From NCBI GenBank assembly GCA_022835495.1, contig BQOK01000001.1, positions 682,001 through 746,000 of the forward strand: a stretch of DNA of 64,000 nucleotides, in the 5' to 3' direction. The notes beneath the pieces were generated by a model that saw only the letters and a program-made list of their open reading frames with translations, was not told where the DNA came from and did not search any database. Both the position numbers and the translations under genes were made by a program. Origin of the DNA: Oscillospiraceae bacterium. Lineage in GTDB: Bacteria; Bacillota; Clostridia; Oscillospirales; Ruminococcaceae. Positions 15,641-24,289 of the stretch are shown in pieces (the stretch's first letter is position 1; every line of letters starts with the position of its first letter).

Positions 15641-16111
15641 TCAGGGCGCGCTGTGCGCGGCCTCCAGGGCCAAGAGCTGCTCCTTGACGGGTAGCCCGCC
15701 GGCAAAACCGGTGAGGGACCCGGTGGAGCCAACCACCCGGTGACAGGGCAGAAGGATGGCGATGGGGTTTGCGTGGCAGGCCCCGCCCACGGCCCGGGCC
15801 GCGCGGGGGCTGCCCACGGCGGCGGCAAGCTGGCCGTAGGTGGCGGTCTGCCCATAGGGGATGCGGGCCATGGCCGCCCACACCGCCCGGCGGAAGGGCG
15901 TGCCGGCCGGGGCGAGGGGCAGATCAAATTCAGTGCGCTTGCCCTCGAAATATTCCCACAGCTGCCGGCGCGCGCGGCTGAGCAGCGGGGTTTCGGCCGC
16001 GCGGCAGCCCGCGGGCAGCGGGGCGCGGCCAAACTGCACCCCGGTGAGGGCGCCGTTTTCCTCGATCAGCGTGAGGGGGCCGACGGGGCTCTGGTAATAC
16101 ACTGCGTTCAT
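15641..16111 (-). CDS. ogt: Methylated-DNA-protein cysteine methyltransferase
   Basis: A 156-residue protein with the active-site motif PCHRVVG (acceptor Cys123) and the DNA-binding segment FRRAVWAAMARIPYGQTATYGQLAAAVGSPRAARAVG. It repairs O6-alkylguanine by transferring the alkyl group to its own cysteine. No Ada-type N-terminal domain is present, so it is the Ogt/MGMT form. ATG 16111 follows GGAGG that overlaps the end of the hydrate dehydratase gene; the two are cotranscribed. Confidence 0.95.
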   Translation of the reverse strand: MNAVYYQSPVGPLTLIEENGALTGVQFGRAPLPAGCRAAETPLLSRARRQLWEYFEGKRTEFDLPLAPAGTPFRRAVWAAMARIPYGQTATYGQLAAAVGSPRAARAVGGACHANPIAILLPCHRVVGSTGSLTGFAGGLPVKEQLLALEAAHSAP

Positions 16112-16115
16112 GGCG

Positions 16116-16994
16116 TTACCTCCCATATTCCGCAAACAGACGGCCAAGATCGCCGAAAAGATCGTGGGGCAGCATGCCCAGCTGCCCCAGCCGGGCCGCG
16201 CACCGGTCGGCTGCCGCGCCGTGCAGCCAGACCGCGCACACCGCGGCCATGAGGGGCGGAAGGCCCTGGGCCAGCAGCGCGGCGGTCATGCCGGCCAGGA
16301 TATCGCCGCTGCCGCCCCGGGCAAGGCCGGGGTTGCCGGTGGTGTTCTGGTATACCTCGCCCTCCGGACCCGCCACGATGGTGCGGTGGCCCTTGAGCAC
16401 AACCACGCAGGCCTGCGCCCGGGCATAGCTGGCGGCAATGCCCTCGCGGGAGGCCTGGATCTCGGCAATGGCAAGGCCGCACAGGCGCGCCATTTCGCCC
16501 GGGTGGGGGGTGAGGATCAGGGGCAGCCCGGCGGCGGGGCGGGGCAGCTCGGGCAGGGCGGCGGCCGCGTTCAGGCCGTCGGCGTCCAGCACCAGAGGGC
16601 AGCCGCCCCCCGGGCCCAATAATTCCAGCAGGGCGGCGGTGTCGGCTGTGCTGCCGAGGCCCGGCCCGAACAGCAGAGCGCCCGCGCCCCGCGCCTGCTC
16701 CAGGATCGCCCGGCCGCTCTGGGCGCTCACCCCGCCCTCGGTGCTCTGGCGGCAGGGCAGGAAGGTGCACTCGGGGCAGCGGGCGCTCACTGCGGCGATC
16801 ACCGGCTCGGTGGAGGCGAGGGTCACAAGGCCCGCCCCCGCGCGCAGCGCGCCCTCCACCGCCAGCGCGGCGGCGCCCCGGAAACGGGTGCTGCCGCACA
16901 CGCACAGCAGCCTGCCGTAGCTGCCCTTGTGGCTGTCCGGCCTGCGGGGGACCAGCTGGTCGAACACCAGCCGGGCGTCGATCTCTTTTGCCAT
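16116..16994 (-). CDS. nnrD: ADP/ATP-dependent NAD(P)H-hydrate dehydratase
   Basis: A 292-residue ribokinase-fold protein of the YjeF C-terminal family. Visible motifs are GSYGRLLCVCGS (nucleotide site), LTPHPGEMARL, and GNPGLARGGSGDILAGM with the catalytic Asp. It dehydrates the damaged S-form of NADHX and NADPHX back to NADH and NADPH. The N-terminal epimerase domain (NnrE) that is often fused is absent here, and I see no separate epimerase in the window. It forms an operon with ogt (4 bp between the genes). Its start ATG 16994 is divergent from the sirtuin gene, with overlapping -10 boxes between. Confidence 0.9.
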   Translation of the reverse strand: MAKEIDARLVFDQLVPRRPDSHKGSYGRLLCVCGSTRFRGAAALAVEGALRAGAGLVTLASTEPVIAAVSARCPECTFLPCRQSTEGGVSAQSGRAILEQARGAGALLFGPGLGSTADTAALLELLGPGGGCPLVLDADGLNAAAALPELPRPAAGLPLILTPHPGEMARLCGLAIAEIQASREGIAASYARAQACVVVLKGHRTIVAGPEGEVYQNTTGNPGLARGGSGDILAGMTAALLAQGLPPLMAAVCAVWLHGAAADRCAARLGQLGMLPHDLFGDLGRLFAEYGR

Positions 16995-17014
16995 TGTGCC
17001 TGCCGCCCTTTCTC

Positions 17015-17043
17015 TTTGGAATGGTTCGTAGTATCATTATACT
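17015..17043. promoter_or_regulatory. Overlapping divergent promoters of nnrD and sirtuin
   Basis: Plus strand: TTTGGA (17015-17020), 17 bp, TATACT (17038-17043). Minus strand: TATAAT (17036-17041). The two -10 boxes overlap, so the two directions probably compete for RNA polymerase. Confidence 0.55.
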
Positions 17044-17078
17044 ATACAGGACCGGCACAAAAAAGGGGGAAGCGAAAA

Positions 17079-17786
17079 ATGGACCAGCGGCTGGAACGGC
17101 TGATTGCACAGAGCAAAAGCATGGTGTTTTTTGGGGGCGCGGGGGTGAGCACCGAGAGCGGCATCCCGGATTTCCGCAGCCAGGACGGGCTGTACCGCCA
17201 GCAGTGGAGCTGCCCGCCGGAGCAGATCATCAGCCGCAGCTTTTTTGAGCGGGACCCGGAGGAGTTTTTCCGGTTTTACCGGGCAAAGCTGATTGTGAAG
17301 GGAGCCGCGCCCAACGCGGCGCACCGGCGGCTGGCCGCGCTGGAGGCTGAAGGAAAGCTGCGGGCGGTGGTGACCCAGAACATCGACGGGCTGCACCAGG
17401 CAGCGGGCAGCAAAGCGGTGTGGGAGCTGCACGGCAGCGTGCTGCGCAATTACTGCATGGGGTGCGGCCGGTTTTACCCGGCGGAGTATATAGAGCACAG
17501 CGCGGGCGTGCCCCGGTGCGAAGCGTGCGGCGGGATCGTGAAGCCGGACGTGGTGCTGTATGAGGAGGCGCTGGACGAGCGGGTGCTGGAGGGGGCAGTG
17601 CGGGCCATTGCGGCGGCCGACCTTTTGATCGTGGGAGGGACCAGCCTTGCGGTATACCCGGCGGCGGGGCTGCTGCGGTATTTTGGGGGCAGCGAGCTGG
17701 TGGTCATCAACGCCACGCCCACCCCTGCGGACGCCGGGGCAAGCCTGGTGCTGCAAGGAAAAATCGGTCGTATTTTGGGCGAATGA
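17079..17786 (+). CDS. NAD-dependent protein deacylase, sirtuin (Sir2/CobB family)
   Basis: A 235-residue sirtuin. NAD-binding GAGVSTESGIPDFRS, the TQNIDGLHQ segment, catalytic His in ELHGS, and a zinc site of four cysteines (CMGC and CEAC, about 18 residues apart) are all present. Sirtuins remove acetyl or other acyl groups from lysine with NAD as co-substrate. ATG 17079 follows AAAGGGGGAAG. Lying next to an NADHX-repair gene is suggestive of NAD metabolism but may be chance. Confidence 0.95.
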   Translation: MDQRLERLIAQSKSMVFFGGAGVSTESGIPDFRSQDGLYRQQWSCPPEQIISRSFFERDPEEFFRFYRAKLIVKGAAPNAAHRRLAALEAEGKLRAVVTQNIDGLHQAAGSKAVWELHGSVLRNYCMGCGRFYPAEYIEHSAGVPRCEACGGIVKPDVVLYEEALDERVLEGAVRAIAAADLLIVGGTSLAVYPAAGLLRYFGGSELVVINATPTPADAGASLVLQGKIGRILGE

Positions 17787-17839
17787 CCAAAGCTTGGAGT
17801 GGGAGAACAAAAAAACCATAAAAATAGCACAAAAAACAG

Positions 17840-17869
17840 TTGCCTTTTACCCCCAAAAGCTGGTATGCT
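17840..17869 (+). promoter_or_regulatory. Promoter of the HAD-like/DUF805 pair
   Basis: TTGCCT (17840-17845), 18 bp, TATGCT (17864-17869), about 90 bp before the HAD-like gene. Confidence 0.5.
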
Positions 17870-17958
17870 GTAGATAGTCGAAAAAGGCCGGGCCGGCGGC
17901 GAGCCGCAGGCGCCCGGAATTTTGTGATGCCAGCTTGCAAGCGGAAGGGGGCGGCCCA

Positions 17959-18480
17959 ATGGAAGGGGCGCAGCAGATCGAGAAAAGGAAAGGGTTCCTT
18001 ATCTGCCTTTCCGGGCCGGGGTGCGCCCTGGACCAGAGCCGGGGCCGCGCCTTTGCAGGGGTGCGGGAATGCCTGGAGCAGCTGTGCCGCGTGGCCGATG
18101 TGGTGGAGCTGACCGCAACCAGCACCCGGGCGGCCCACAGCGAGTGGAGCTGCCACGGCCTGCCGCCCTGCGGGGCGCTGGCCACCAAAAAGCGGGACGG
18201 CGCGGCCTGCCTGGCCGAGCTGCTGGCCCGGGGATACGACCGGCGAAAAACCCTGTATGTGGGCTGCGGCCCGCGGGACCTTGCGGCGGCACAGACCATG
18301 GGGGTGCTGTTTTACCCCATTCTGCCCGGGCGCGAGGCGGCCTGCTGGCAGGAGCTGGGCGAAGAGGCGCTGCCGAAATTATTGCATGGGATTTTTGCGG
18401 GGCCCTACCAGCAAAGGCTGCTGGCCCGGCACAATTCCCTTGTAAAACAATGGGCGGAGAGTGAATATGAAGAAATTTAA
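17959..18480 (+). CDS. HAD superfamily-like protein, degenerate motif I
   Basis: A 173-residue protein. The segment YVGCGPRDLAAAQTMGVLFYPI matches HAD motif IV and its surroundings (usually GDxxxD), and the C-terminal pattern of a Trp-containing helix followed by FAGPYQQRLL is typical of a Clostridial HAD family. However motif I (DxDGT) is not recognisable: the first strand reads FLICLSGPGCALDQ. It may therefore be a non-catalytic or altered member. ATG 17959 follows GGAAGGGGGCGG. The DUF805 gene starts inside its last codons, so the two are coupled. Confidence 0.65.
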   Translation: MEGAQQIEKRKGFLICLSGPGCALDQSRGRAFAGVRECLEQLCRVADVVELTATSTRAAHSEWSCHGLPPCGALATKKRDGAACLAELLARGYDRRKTLYVGCGPRDLAAAQTMGVLFYPILPGREAACWQELGEEALPKLLHGIFAGPYQQRLLARHNSLVKQWAESEYEEI

Positions 18481-18805
18481 AAGGGCGTATCTGCGCCAGT
18501 GGCTGGGGTACACCGATTTTATGGGCGAGACCGGCCGGGGGGATTTTTGGCGGGCGATTGCGGTGAATGCCGTGATCCTTGCGGCGCTGGCGCTGCTGGT
18601 GCGGCTGTGGCCCACCCAGTTTTTGAACTTTTTGGGCTGGGGTTACTCGGTGATCATGCTGCTGCCCACCGTGGCTATGCTGGCGCGGCGCCTGCATGCG
18701 GCGGGCCGCGGGACCATCTGGCTGTTTTTGCTGCTGGTGCCGGCGGTGGGGCCGGCGGTGCTGCTGGGAATGGCCTGCATGAAGGACAAATGCTATGTGG
18801 AGTGA
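18467..18805 (+). CDS. DUF805 family membrane protein
   Basis: A 112-residue membrane protein with three to four hydrophobic helices and the DUF805 hallmark ARRLHAAGRGTIWLFLLLVP (in this family RRLHDxGRSGWW). The N-terminus contains the family's GRGDFWRA stretch. ATG 18467 has GGAGAG upstream and overlaps the HAD-like gene by 14 bases. Function of the family is unknown. Confidence 0.85.
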   Translation: MKKFKRAYLRQWLGYTDFMGETGRGDFWRAIAVNAVILAALALLVRLWPTQFLNFLGWGYSVIMLLPTVAMLARRLHAAGRGTIWLFLLLVPAVGPAVLLGMACMKDKCYVE

Positions 18806-18820
18806 ATTTTAAAGCCGCAA

Positions 18821-18868
18821 AAAGCGCGCCGCCCGGGTCACAGCCTGACCCGGGCGGCGCGCTTTTTG
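18821..18868. terminator. Strong bidirectional terminator
   Basis: A perfect 20-bp stem (18821-18840 with 18846-18865) with a 5-nt loop and T run sits between convergent genes. Confidence 0.85.
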
Positions 18869-18874
18869 TGATTT

Positions 18875-19387
18875 TTAAAGACCGGCGTTCTGAATTTGCA
18901 CCGTGAAGAAGTAGATGATGGAACCGCGCCAGCCAAAATCCGCCTCGACCCGGTACATGTAAAGACCGGTGGCGGCCGGGGTGATGATGGGGCCGCTGCC
19001 AACGTCGATCAGTTCCATGAACGCTTCGAGCTTTTCGTCGTCGGCCCGGCTGATGACCACGCTTTTGGGCTTGATGGAGAAATCCAGGTCAAGGTAGGTG
19101 CGGGAGGGCATGGGCACCGGAGGGGTGACCTGCCGCAGGTCGGCGGAGCTGTAGACCGGGGTGCTTTTTTCGGTGGTGGTCAAAAAATTCCATTCGTACC
19201 CCGCCCGGAACACGCTTCCGGGCGCCATGGCCGCAGAACCGTTCATGGTGACGGTGAGGGTGGGCAGGGCGCTTTCGGGATCCTTTACATCCATGTTCTC
19301 GCGGATGAAAATGGTGATGCAGATCGCCACGGCCAGCGCAACGGCGCCGATGACGAGCTTGCGCACGATCTGCCTGGTGGTATACAT
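18875..19387 (-). CDS. Membrane-anchored extracytoplasmic protein, unknown
   Basis: A 170-residue protein with one N-terminal membrane helix (about 9-28) and an exported part of about 140 residues rich in beta-strand-like sequence (TLTVTMNGSAAM, GYEWNFLT, YLDLDFSIKPKSVVISR, GLYMYRVEADFGWRGSIIYFFTVQI). The end looks like an immunoglobulin-like strand pair. ATG 19387 follows AAGGGGGG. No catalytic motif or named family is recognised. Confidence 0.75.
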   Translation of the reverse strand: MYTTRQIVRKLVIGAVALAVAICITIFIRENMDVKDPESALPTLTVTMNGSAAMAPGSVFRAGYEWNFLTTTEKSTPVYSSADLRQVTPPVPMPSRTYLDLDFSIKPKSVVISRADDEKLEAFMELIDVGSGPIITPAATGLYMYRVEADFGWRGSIIYFFTVQIQNAGL

Positions 19388-19475
19388 GGGCAGCGCCCCC
19401 CTTGCGGTTTAAAATGGATAACCTCATTATATACGAAACCGGGGCAAAAATCCAGACGGGGAGGGGCCGGAACTG

Positions 19476-19513
19476 AAAAAAGGGAGCGCCTGTGACCCGG
19501 GCGCTCCTTTTTG
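19476..19513 (-). terminator. Terminator of the alpha-galactosidase gene
   Basis: Stem GGAGCGCC (19483-19490) with GGCGCTCC (19500-19507), followed by TTTTTT on the minus strand. Confidence 0.75.
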
Positions 19514-19528
19514 CGTGGAAACTGCCGG

Positions 19529-21697
19529 TCACTGGGCCTGAAAATGCAGCAGGGTGGTGACGCAGTCGCCGGGGTGAGGGGGGAGCGCGATACCCGCATA
19601 CCGCAGGGTCGTGCCCTGGAAACAGCAGCCGCTGGAGGTTTCGCGGTAGCGCAGCCCGGGGGCGGCAAAGGGCAGCTTGAGCAGCCGCACGGGGGCGTTT
19701 GCCTGGGCTGCCGGGGCCATGTGGAACACAAAGATCTGGCGCTGGTCGGCCGAGAGCACGCCCCAGGCGAGTTGCCCCGGCGCGCCGGGAAGGGGCAGGC
19801 GGTAAAAGGCGCCTGCGTGGAGCACGGGGGCGAAGCGCTTGTAGAATTCGCACTGGCGGCGCACCTGCGCCTTTTCCTCTTCGGTGAGAAGGGCCAGATC
19901 CATCTCGTACCCAAGCTGCCCCCACAGGGCGGTATCGCCCCGGGCCTTGAGGGAGGTGACGCGCCCGGTCTGGTGGTTGGGAACGGCGGATACATGGCAG
20001 CCCATGCAGCTGAGGGGGTAACAGTAGGAGGTGCCGTACTGGATCTTTGCGCGCTCCAAAGCGTCGGTGTCGTCGCTGGCCCAGATCTGGGGGGAATAGT
20101 GCAGCATGCCGAGATCGAAGCGGCCGCCCCCGCCCGAGCAGTTTTCCACAAGGACCTGCGGGTAATGTTTGAAAAGCCGCTCCATCAATTCGTATACGCC
20201 CAGCATATAGCGGTGGGCTGCCTCGCCCTGGCGCTCCGGCGGCAGCAGGGCGGAGCCCACCTCGGTGAGGTGGCGGTTCATATCCCACTTCAGGTAGGAG
20301 ATGGGCGCCTTTTGGAGCAGCGAGTCGATTTGCTGCCAGACATGGTCCCGCACATCCTTCCGCGAAAGGTCCAGCACCAGCTGGTCGCGGCCGGTGGTGG
20401 CGGGGCGGCCGGGCTGATGCAGGCACCAGTCCGGGTGCCTGCGGTACAGTTCGCTGGCGGGCGAAACCATTTCCGGCTCGATCCACAGGCCCAGGGCAAG
20501 GCCGGTCTCCGCCAGCGCTTCGGCAAGGCCCGCCAGCCCCCGGGGCAGCTTTGCGGGATCCTCGGACCAGTCGCCCAGGGAGGAGGTATCGCTGCTGCGG
20601 CCCACGAACCAGCCGTCGTCCACCACCAGCAGTTCCACCCCGAGCTCCGCGGCCCGGCGGGCGAGGGCGAGCAGCTTTTGTTCATCGAAATCAAAATAGG
20701 TGGCCTCCCAGTTGTTCACCAGGATCGGGCGGCGGCGGTGCGCCCACGGCCCGCGGCAGAGATGGGTGCGCACGGCGCGGTGGAAGATCTGGCTCATGCC
20801 GTTCAGCCCCTGCCGGGAAAAAGCAAGCACGGCCTCGGGGGTGTAAAAGGCCTCGCCGGGGCCGAGAGACCAGGAAAAGCCCTCGGGCTGGATGCCCATG
20901 ACGCAGCGGACGGTATCGAACTGATCCTGCTCCACCAGGCAGGCGTAGCTGCCGCTGTAGACCAGGCCAAAGCCGTAAGCCGGGCCCGAATGCTCGGTGG
21001 TGTGGGGGGCGCACAGCGCAAAAAAGGGGTTGTGCTGGTGGCTGGAAGCCCCCCGCTTGCTGCCAAAGCCCTGAACACCGTGGCGTAAGGGCTGGCGCTC
21101 GGGCTGGCGCTCGCGGGCCCAGGCGCCCGGCAGCCCCAGCAGCTGCCAGGGTTCTGCCGGAAGATCCAGACAAAAGCTCATGGCCCGGTGCAGGGTGAGG
21201 GGGGCGGCGCCTCGGTTTACGATCACCGCGCTGCGGGTGAAAAAATCGTCCGCCTCGTACACGCCGTACAGCAGCCTGACGCACAGCCCGGACACCGGGT
21301 CTTCCAGCTCGAGCTCCAGAGTTTCCACCCCCCCGGGGGCCGCGCAGCAGGAGGGCAGGCCCGCAAGCGCCGGCTTGCCCCCGACAATGCGGTGCCGGAC
21401 ATAGTGCAGATCCACCGCGCCGTGCCCGGCGGCCAGGCTGGAAAGGCGAAAATCGCCCGCGCCGCTGCCCGAATACTCCTGCGGGAGGGTATCCAGCGAA
21501 AAATCCCGCCCGGGGTACCCCGCGGGGTTGGGCGAAAAAGAGCGCTCGGCGCGGGGGAAAAGGCAGCTCACGTCCGCATCGCCGATTTTGGCGCCATAAT
21601 ACAGATGCATGAGGTACGCCTGGTCGGTGATCTTGATGTGGTAGGAGGTGGAGCGCGTTTCCAGCTTGAACACGCCCCCCTGGAATTGGATGGACAT
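19529..21697 (-). CDS. GH36 alpha-galactosidase
   Basis: A 722-residue cytoplasmic enzyme (no signal peptide) of glycoside hydrolase family 36. The N-terminal beta-sandwich is followed by a TIM barrel with the nucleophile motif LKWDMNR (Asp472) and the acid/base region WASDDTDA (Asp542-Asp543), and a C-terminal beta domain. The conserved ENCSGGGGRFDLGML and ATYFDFDE stretches match well. It releases terminal alpha-1,6/1,3-linked galactose. ATG 21697 follows GAAAGGAACGG. The gene is divergent from the sulfatase-led operon and is likely part of the same glycan locus. The upstream alternative starts lack a ribosome binding site. Confidence 0.96.
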   Translation of the reverse strand: MSIQFQGGVFKLETRSTSYHIKITDQAYLMHLYYGAKIGDADVSCLFPRAERSFSPNPAGYPGRDFSLDTLPQEYSGSGAGDFRLSSLAAGHGAVDLHYVRHRIVGGKPALAGLPSCCAAPGGVETLELELEDPVSGLCVRLLYGVYEADDFFTRSAVIVNRGAAPLTLHRAMSFCLDLPAEPWQLLGLPGAWARERQPERQPLRHGVQGFGSKRGASSHQHNPFFALCAPHTTEHSGPAYGFGLVYSGSYACLVEQDQFDTVRCVMGIQPEGFSWSLGPGEAFYTPEAVLAFSRQGLNGMSQIFHRAVRTHLCRGPWAHRRRPILVNNWEATYFDFDEQKLLALARRAAELGVELLVVDDGWFVGRSSDTSSLGDWSEDPAKLPRGLAGLAEALAETGLALGLWIEPEMVSPASELYRRHPDWCLHQPGRPATTGRDQLVLDLSRKDVRDHVWQQIDSLLQKAPISYLKWDMNRHLTEVGSALLPPERQGEAAHRYMLGVYELMERLFKHYPQVLVENCSGGGGRFDLGMLHYSPQIWASDDTDALERAKIQYGTSYCYPLSCMGCHVSAVPNHQTGRVTSLKARGDTALWGQLGYEMDLALLTEEEKAQVRRQCEFYKRFAPVLHAGAFYRLPLPGAPGQLAWGVLSADQRQIFVFHMAPAAQANAPVRLLKLPFAAPGLRYRETSSGCCFQGTTLRYAGIALPPHPGDCVTTLLHFQAQ

Positions 21698-21770
21698 AGC
21701 GGCACCGTTCCTTTCTGGCACTGTTTTCTCTATCGTATAGAAACAGGGGCGCGCCGTCAATACGGCAGGG

Positions 21771-21841
21771 AAAAAACAAAAAATAATTCGCCCCGAACCA
21801 AAAAAGTTCGAGTTGCCGGCGCACCGCGGCGCTTTTACAAT
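21771..21841 (+). promoter_or_regulatory. Sulfatase promoter with shared locus element (site A)
   Basis: ACAAAAAATAATTCGCCCC begins at 21776; TTGCCG (21813-21818), 17 bp, TACAAT (21836-21841) forms the core. CGAAC/GTTCG arms at 21794-21798 and 21806-21810 make a further small palindrome. The distance from the element's ACAAAAA to the -10 box is 60 bp, as at the two other sites (23331 and 29970). Confidence 0.7.
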
Positions 21842-21861
21842 GGGAACAGGAGGGACCAGAT

Positions 21862-23322
21862 ATGAAAAAGAGGCCGAATATTTTATTGATCATGACCGAC
21901 GAGCAGCGGTTTGACGCGGTGGGATACCGCAACCCGGAGGTGCACACCCCGAACCTGGACCGCCTGGCGCAGGAAAGCGTGCGGTTTACAAACGCCTACG
22001 CCACCAACCCCTCCTGCATCCCGGCCCGGGCCGCCATTTTTACGGGACGATACCCCTCGCAGTGCGGCGCGCCCACCTATATGACCCCCCTGCCGAAAAA
22101 CGAGGTGACCTTTATGAGCCTTTTGCGGGCCGGGGGCTACCACACGGCGGTGGTGGGCAAGCAGCACTTCTGGAGGTACGAGGGGGACAAGGGCTACGAC
22201 TGGGCAGACATCATCGACGAGCATTTCCCGCCCGAGGTGATCAGCAAAGAGCTGGACGAGAGCGAGTTCGGCCTGCCGCAGAACCTGACGGTCTCGGACC
22301 GGGTGTCGAGCTATGTGGAATTTTTGGCGGACAGCGGCTTTACAAGGGGCGACCAGCTGTACCGCAGGCTCAGCGACAAGGGAATCTACGAGTTTTTTGC
22401 AGACGAACGATATTATGTGGACGGTTATGTGGGGGACCGGGGGCTGCAGTGGCTGCGGCAGGACTGCCCGAAGAACACCCCCTGGTTTTTGACCCTTTCC
22501 TTCCCGGGGCCGCACATGCCCTTCGACGGCATCGGCCTGCCCGACGCCGCGCAGTACCGCGGGGAGGAGTTGGCGCTGCCGGACAGCAGCGCCGCGGACC
22601 TTTTGGGAAAACCGCCCCATTACCTGGACATCCTGAAAAAATTCGGGCAGGTGAAGCTTGGCGACCCGCGCCGGCCCGGAGGGCTTGCCCCGCAGGAGAT
22701 CCGCAGTATGAAGCTTGCTTACTATGCGGATATCACCCTGATCGACCGCAAGATCGGCGCAGTGCTGGAGCTGCTGAAGGAAAAGGGCCTGTACGACGAC
22801 ACCCTGATCCTTTTTACCTCGGACCACGGGGATTTTATGGGGGATTTTGGGGTGGCCACCAAGGCGCAGTACCTTGCGGAGGCGCTGGTGCGCATCCCGT
22901 TTTTGCTGAAACCGCCGGTGGCGGGCTACCCGGGCCGCACCGAGGCTTCCTTTGTGAGCTCGGTGGAGATCGCGGCCACCTGCCTGACCGCGGCGGGGCT
23001 GGCCGTGCCCGCGAACATGCAGCAGCGCAGCCTGACGGATTTTTATACCCACCCCCGCCCGGAGCGGTGGAGCGAGGTGTATTTTGAGGCGCGGGATCTG
23101 CGGGGCCTGCGGGGAGAGCGCTACAAGCTGGTATATTACGCGGGGCGGCAGTACGGGGAGTTTTACGATCTGCAGGCGGATCCCGGGGAAAGGTACAACC
23201 TGTGGGAGGCCCCGCAGGTACAGGCGGAAAAGCGGCGGCTGCTGGACCGGCTGCTGGACAGGATGATCTCGCTGGGGGAATATGTGCAGACCGAGTGGCA
23301 CCCCACAGCCCCCCCGATCTGA
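21862..23322 (+). CDS. Cys-type sulfatase
   Basis: A 486-residue alkaline-phosphatase-fold sulfatase. The motif CIPARAAIFTGRYPSQ places the residue to be converted to formylglycine at Cys52, so it needs an anaerobic sulfatase-maturing enzyme, which is not in this window. Metal-binding residues are in LLIMTDEQRFD near the N-terminus and FTSDHGDFMGDFG near residue 315. No signal peptide is visible, so it should act in the cytoplasm on imported sulfated sugars. ATG 21862 follows CAGGAGGG. It precedes the ABC sugar importer genes. The sulfate position and sugar cannot be told. Confidence 0.93.
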   Translation: MKKRPNILLIMTDEQRFDAVGYRNPEVHTPNLDRLAQESVRFTNAYATNPSCIPARAAIFTGRYPSQCGAPTYMTPLPKNEVTFMSLLRAGGYHTAVVGKQHFWRYEGDKGYDWADIIDEHFPPEVISKELDESEFGLPQNLTVSDRVSSYVEFLADSGFTRGDQLYRRLSDKGIYEFFADERYYVDGYVGDRGLQWLRQDCPKNTPWFLTLSFPGPHMPFDGIGLPDAAQYRGEELALPDSSAADLLGKPPHYLDILKKFGQVKLGDPRRPGGLAPQEIRSMKLAYYADITLIDRKIGAVLELLKEKGLYDDTLILFTSDHGDFMGDFGVATKAQYLAEALVRIPFLLKPPVAGYPGRTEASFVSSVEIAATCLTAAGLAVPANMQQRSLTDFYTHPRPERWSEVYFEARDLRGLRGERYKLVYYAGRQYGEFYDLQADPGERYNLWEAPQVQAEKRRLLDRLLDRMISLGEYVQTEWHPTAPPI

Positions 23323-23330
23323 GGTGAAAA

Positions 23331-23395
23331 ACAAAAATTATCCCCCCGTTTGCAAAAATCCTTGCGTTTTTAGGGGCGGCATGGGCTGCTATACT
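23331..23395 (+). promoter_or_regulatory. ABC-importer promoter with shared locus element (site B)
   Basis: ACAAAAATTATCCCCCC begins at 23331, CTTGC follows at 23361-23365, and an extended -10 TGCTATACT ends at 23395. The -10 hexamer lies 59 bp after the element start. TTGCGT to TATACT is 22 bp, too long for a normal -35, pointing to an activator-dependent promoter. Confidence 0.7.
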
Positions 23396-23416
23396 TGAGG
23401 TAAAGAAGGTGCACAG

Positions 23417-24289
23417 ATGAAGAAGAGCAAGCTTACTTACAACAACTTTTACTATTACCTGCTGCTCGTGCTGCCGCTTTTGGTCATTTATGTGATGTTT
23501 TTTGTGATCCCAGTGCTTCAGAGCATGTTTTACAGCTTTACAAACTTTAACGGGCTGAACCCCAGCGTGAAATTTGTGGGGCTGAATAATTACAGCGTGG
23601 CGTTCACCGACAAATCGTTTTTGAAAGCGACGGTCAACACCGTGGCATTTGCCCTGGGCGTGACCGTGTTCCAGAACCTGTTCGCCATTTTGCTGGCCCT
23701 GGGGCTGAACCGGCGGTTCAGGGGCCGGGATATCATGCGCACGCTGGTGTTCGCACCCTGCATGCTCTCGCCCATTGTGGTGGCCTTTTTGTGGGAGTTC
23801 ATCTACAAACCGGATGGGCTGATCAACACACTGTTCGGCAGTTCGGTGATCTGGCTGGGCAACCAGGCCACGGCGCTTTGGGCGGTGATGTTCGCCCATG
23901 TGTGGATGTGGATGGGATATTCGGCCACGATCTACCTGTCGAACCTGCAGAACATTTCGGAGGACGTGCTGGAGGCGGCCGCAATGGATGGGTGCGGCGG
24001 CTGGAAACGGTTTTGGAGGATCATCTTTCCCATGCTGGCCCCCTCGACCACCATTAATGTGAGCCTGGCTTTTACCCAGAGCCTGAAAATTTTTGATATT
24101 GTTTACGCCATGACGAACGGCGGGCCGCAGGGCGCCACCGAGACCATGGGTACCTATGTGATGAAGCAGATGAACAACAATCTGCACGGGTACGCTTCGG
24201 CCCTGACCGTTGTGATGATGGTGCTGATTGTTGTTTCAGGGCAGTTTTTGATCCGAAACCTGAAACGCAGGGAGGAGGCGCTTTACTGA
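23417..24289 (+). CDS. Sugar ABC transporter permease (MalF type)
   Basis: A 290-residue inner membrane protein with six helices and the EAA loop (ISEDVLEAAAMDGCGGWKRFWRIIFPML) of binding-protein-dependent sugar importers (CUT1 family). It forms a heterodimer channel with the next gene's product. ATG 23417 follows AAGAAGGTG. No ATPase is encoded nearby; CUT1 importers in Firmicutes often share an MsmX-type ATPase encoded elsewhere. Confidence 0.94.
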   Translation: MKKSKLTYNNFYYYLLLVLPLLVIYVMFFVIPVLQSMFYSFTNFNGLNPSVKFVGLNNYSVAFTDKSFLKATVNTVAFALGVTVFQNLFAILLALGLNRRFRGRDIMRTLVFAPCMLSPIVVAFLWEFIYKPDGLINTLFGSSVIWLGNQATALWAVMFAHVWMWMGYSATIYLSNLQNISEDVLEAAAMDGCGGWKRFWRIIFPMLAPSTTINVSLAFTQSLKIFDIVYAMTNGGPQGATETMGTYVMKQMNNNLHGYASALTVVMMVLIVVSGQFLIRNLKRREEALY

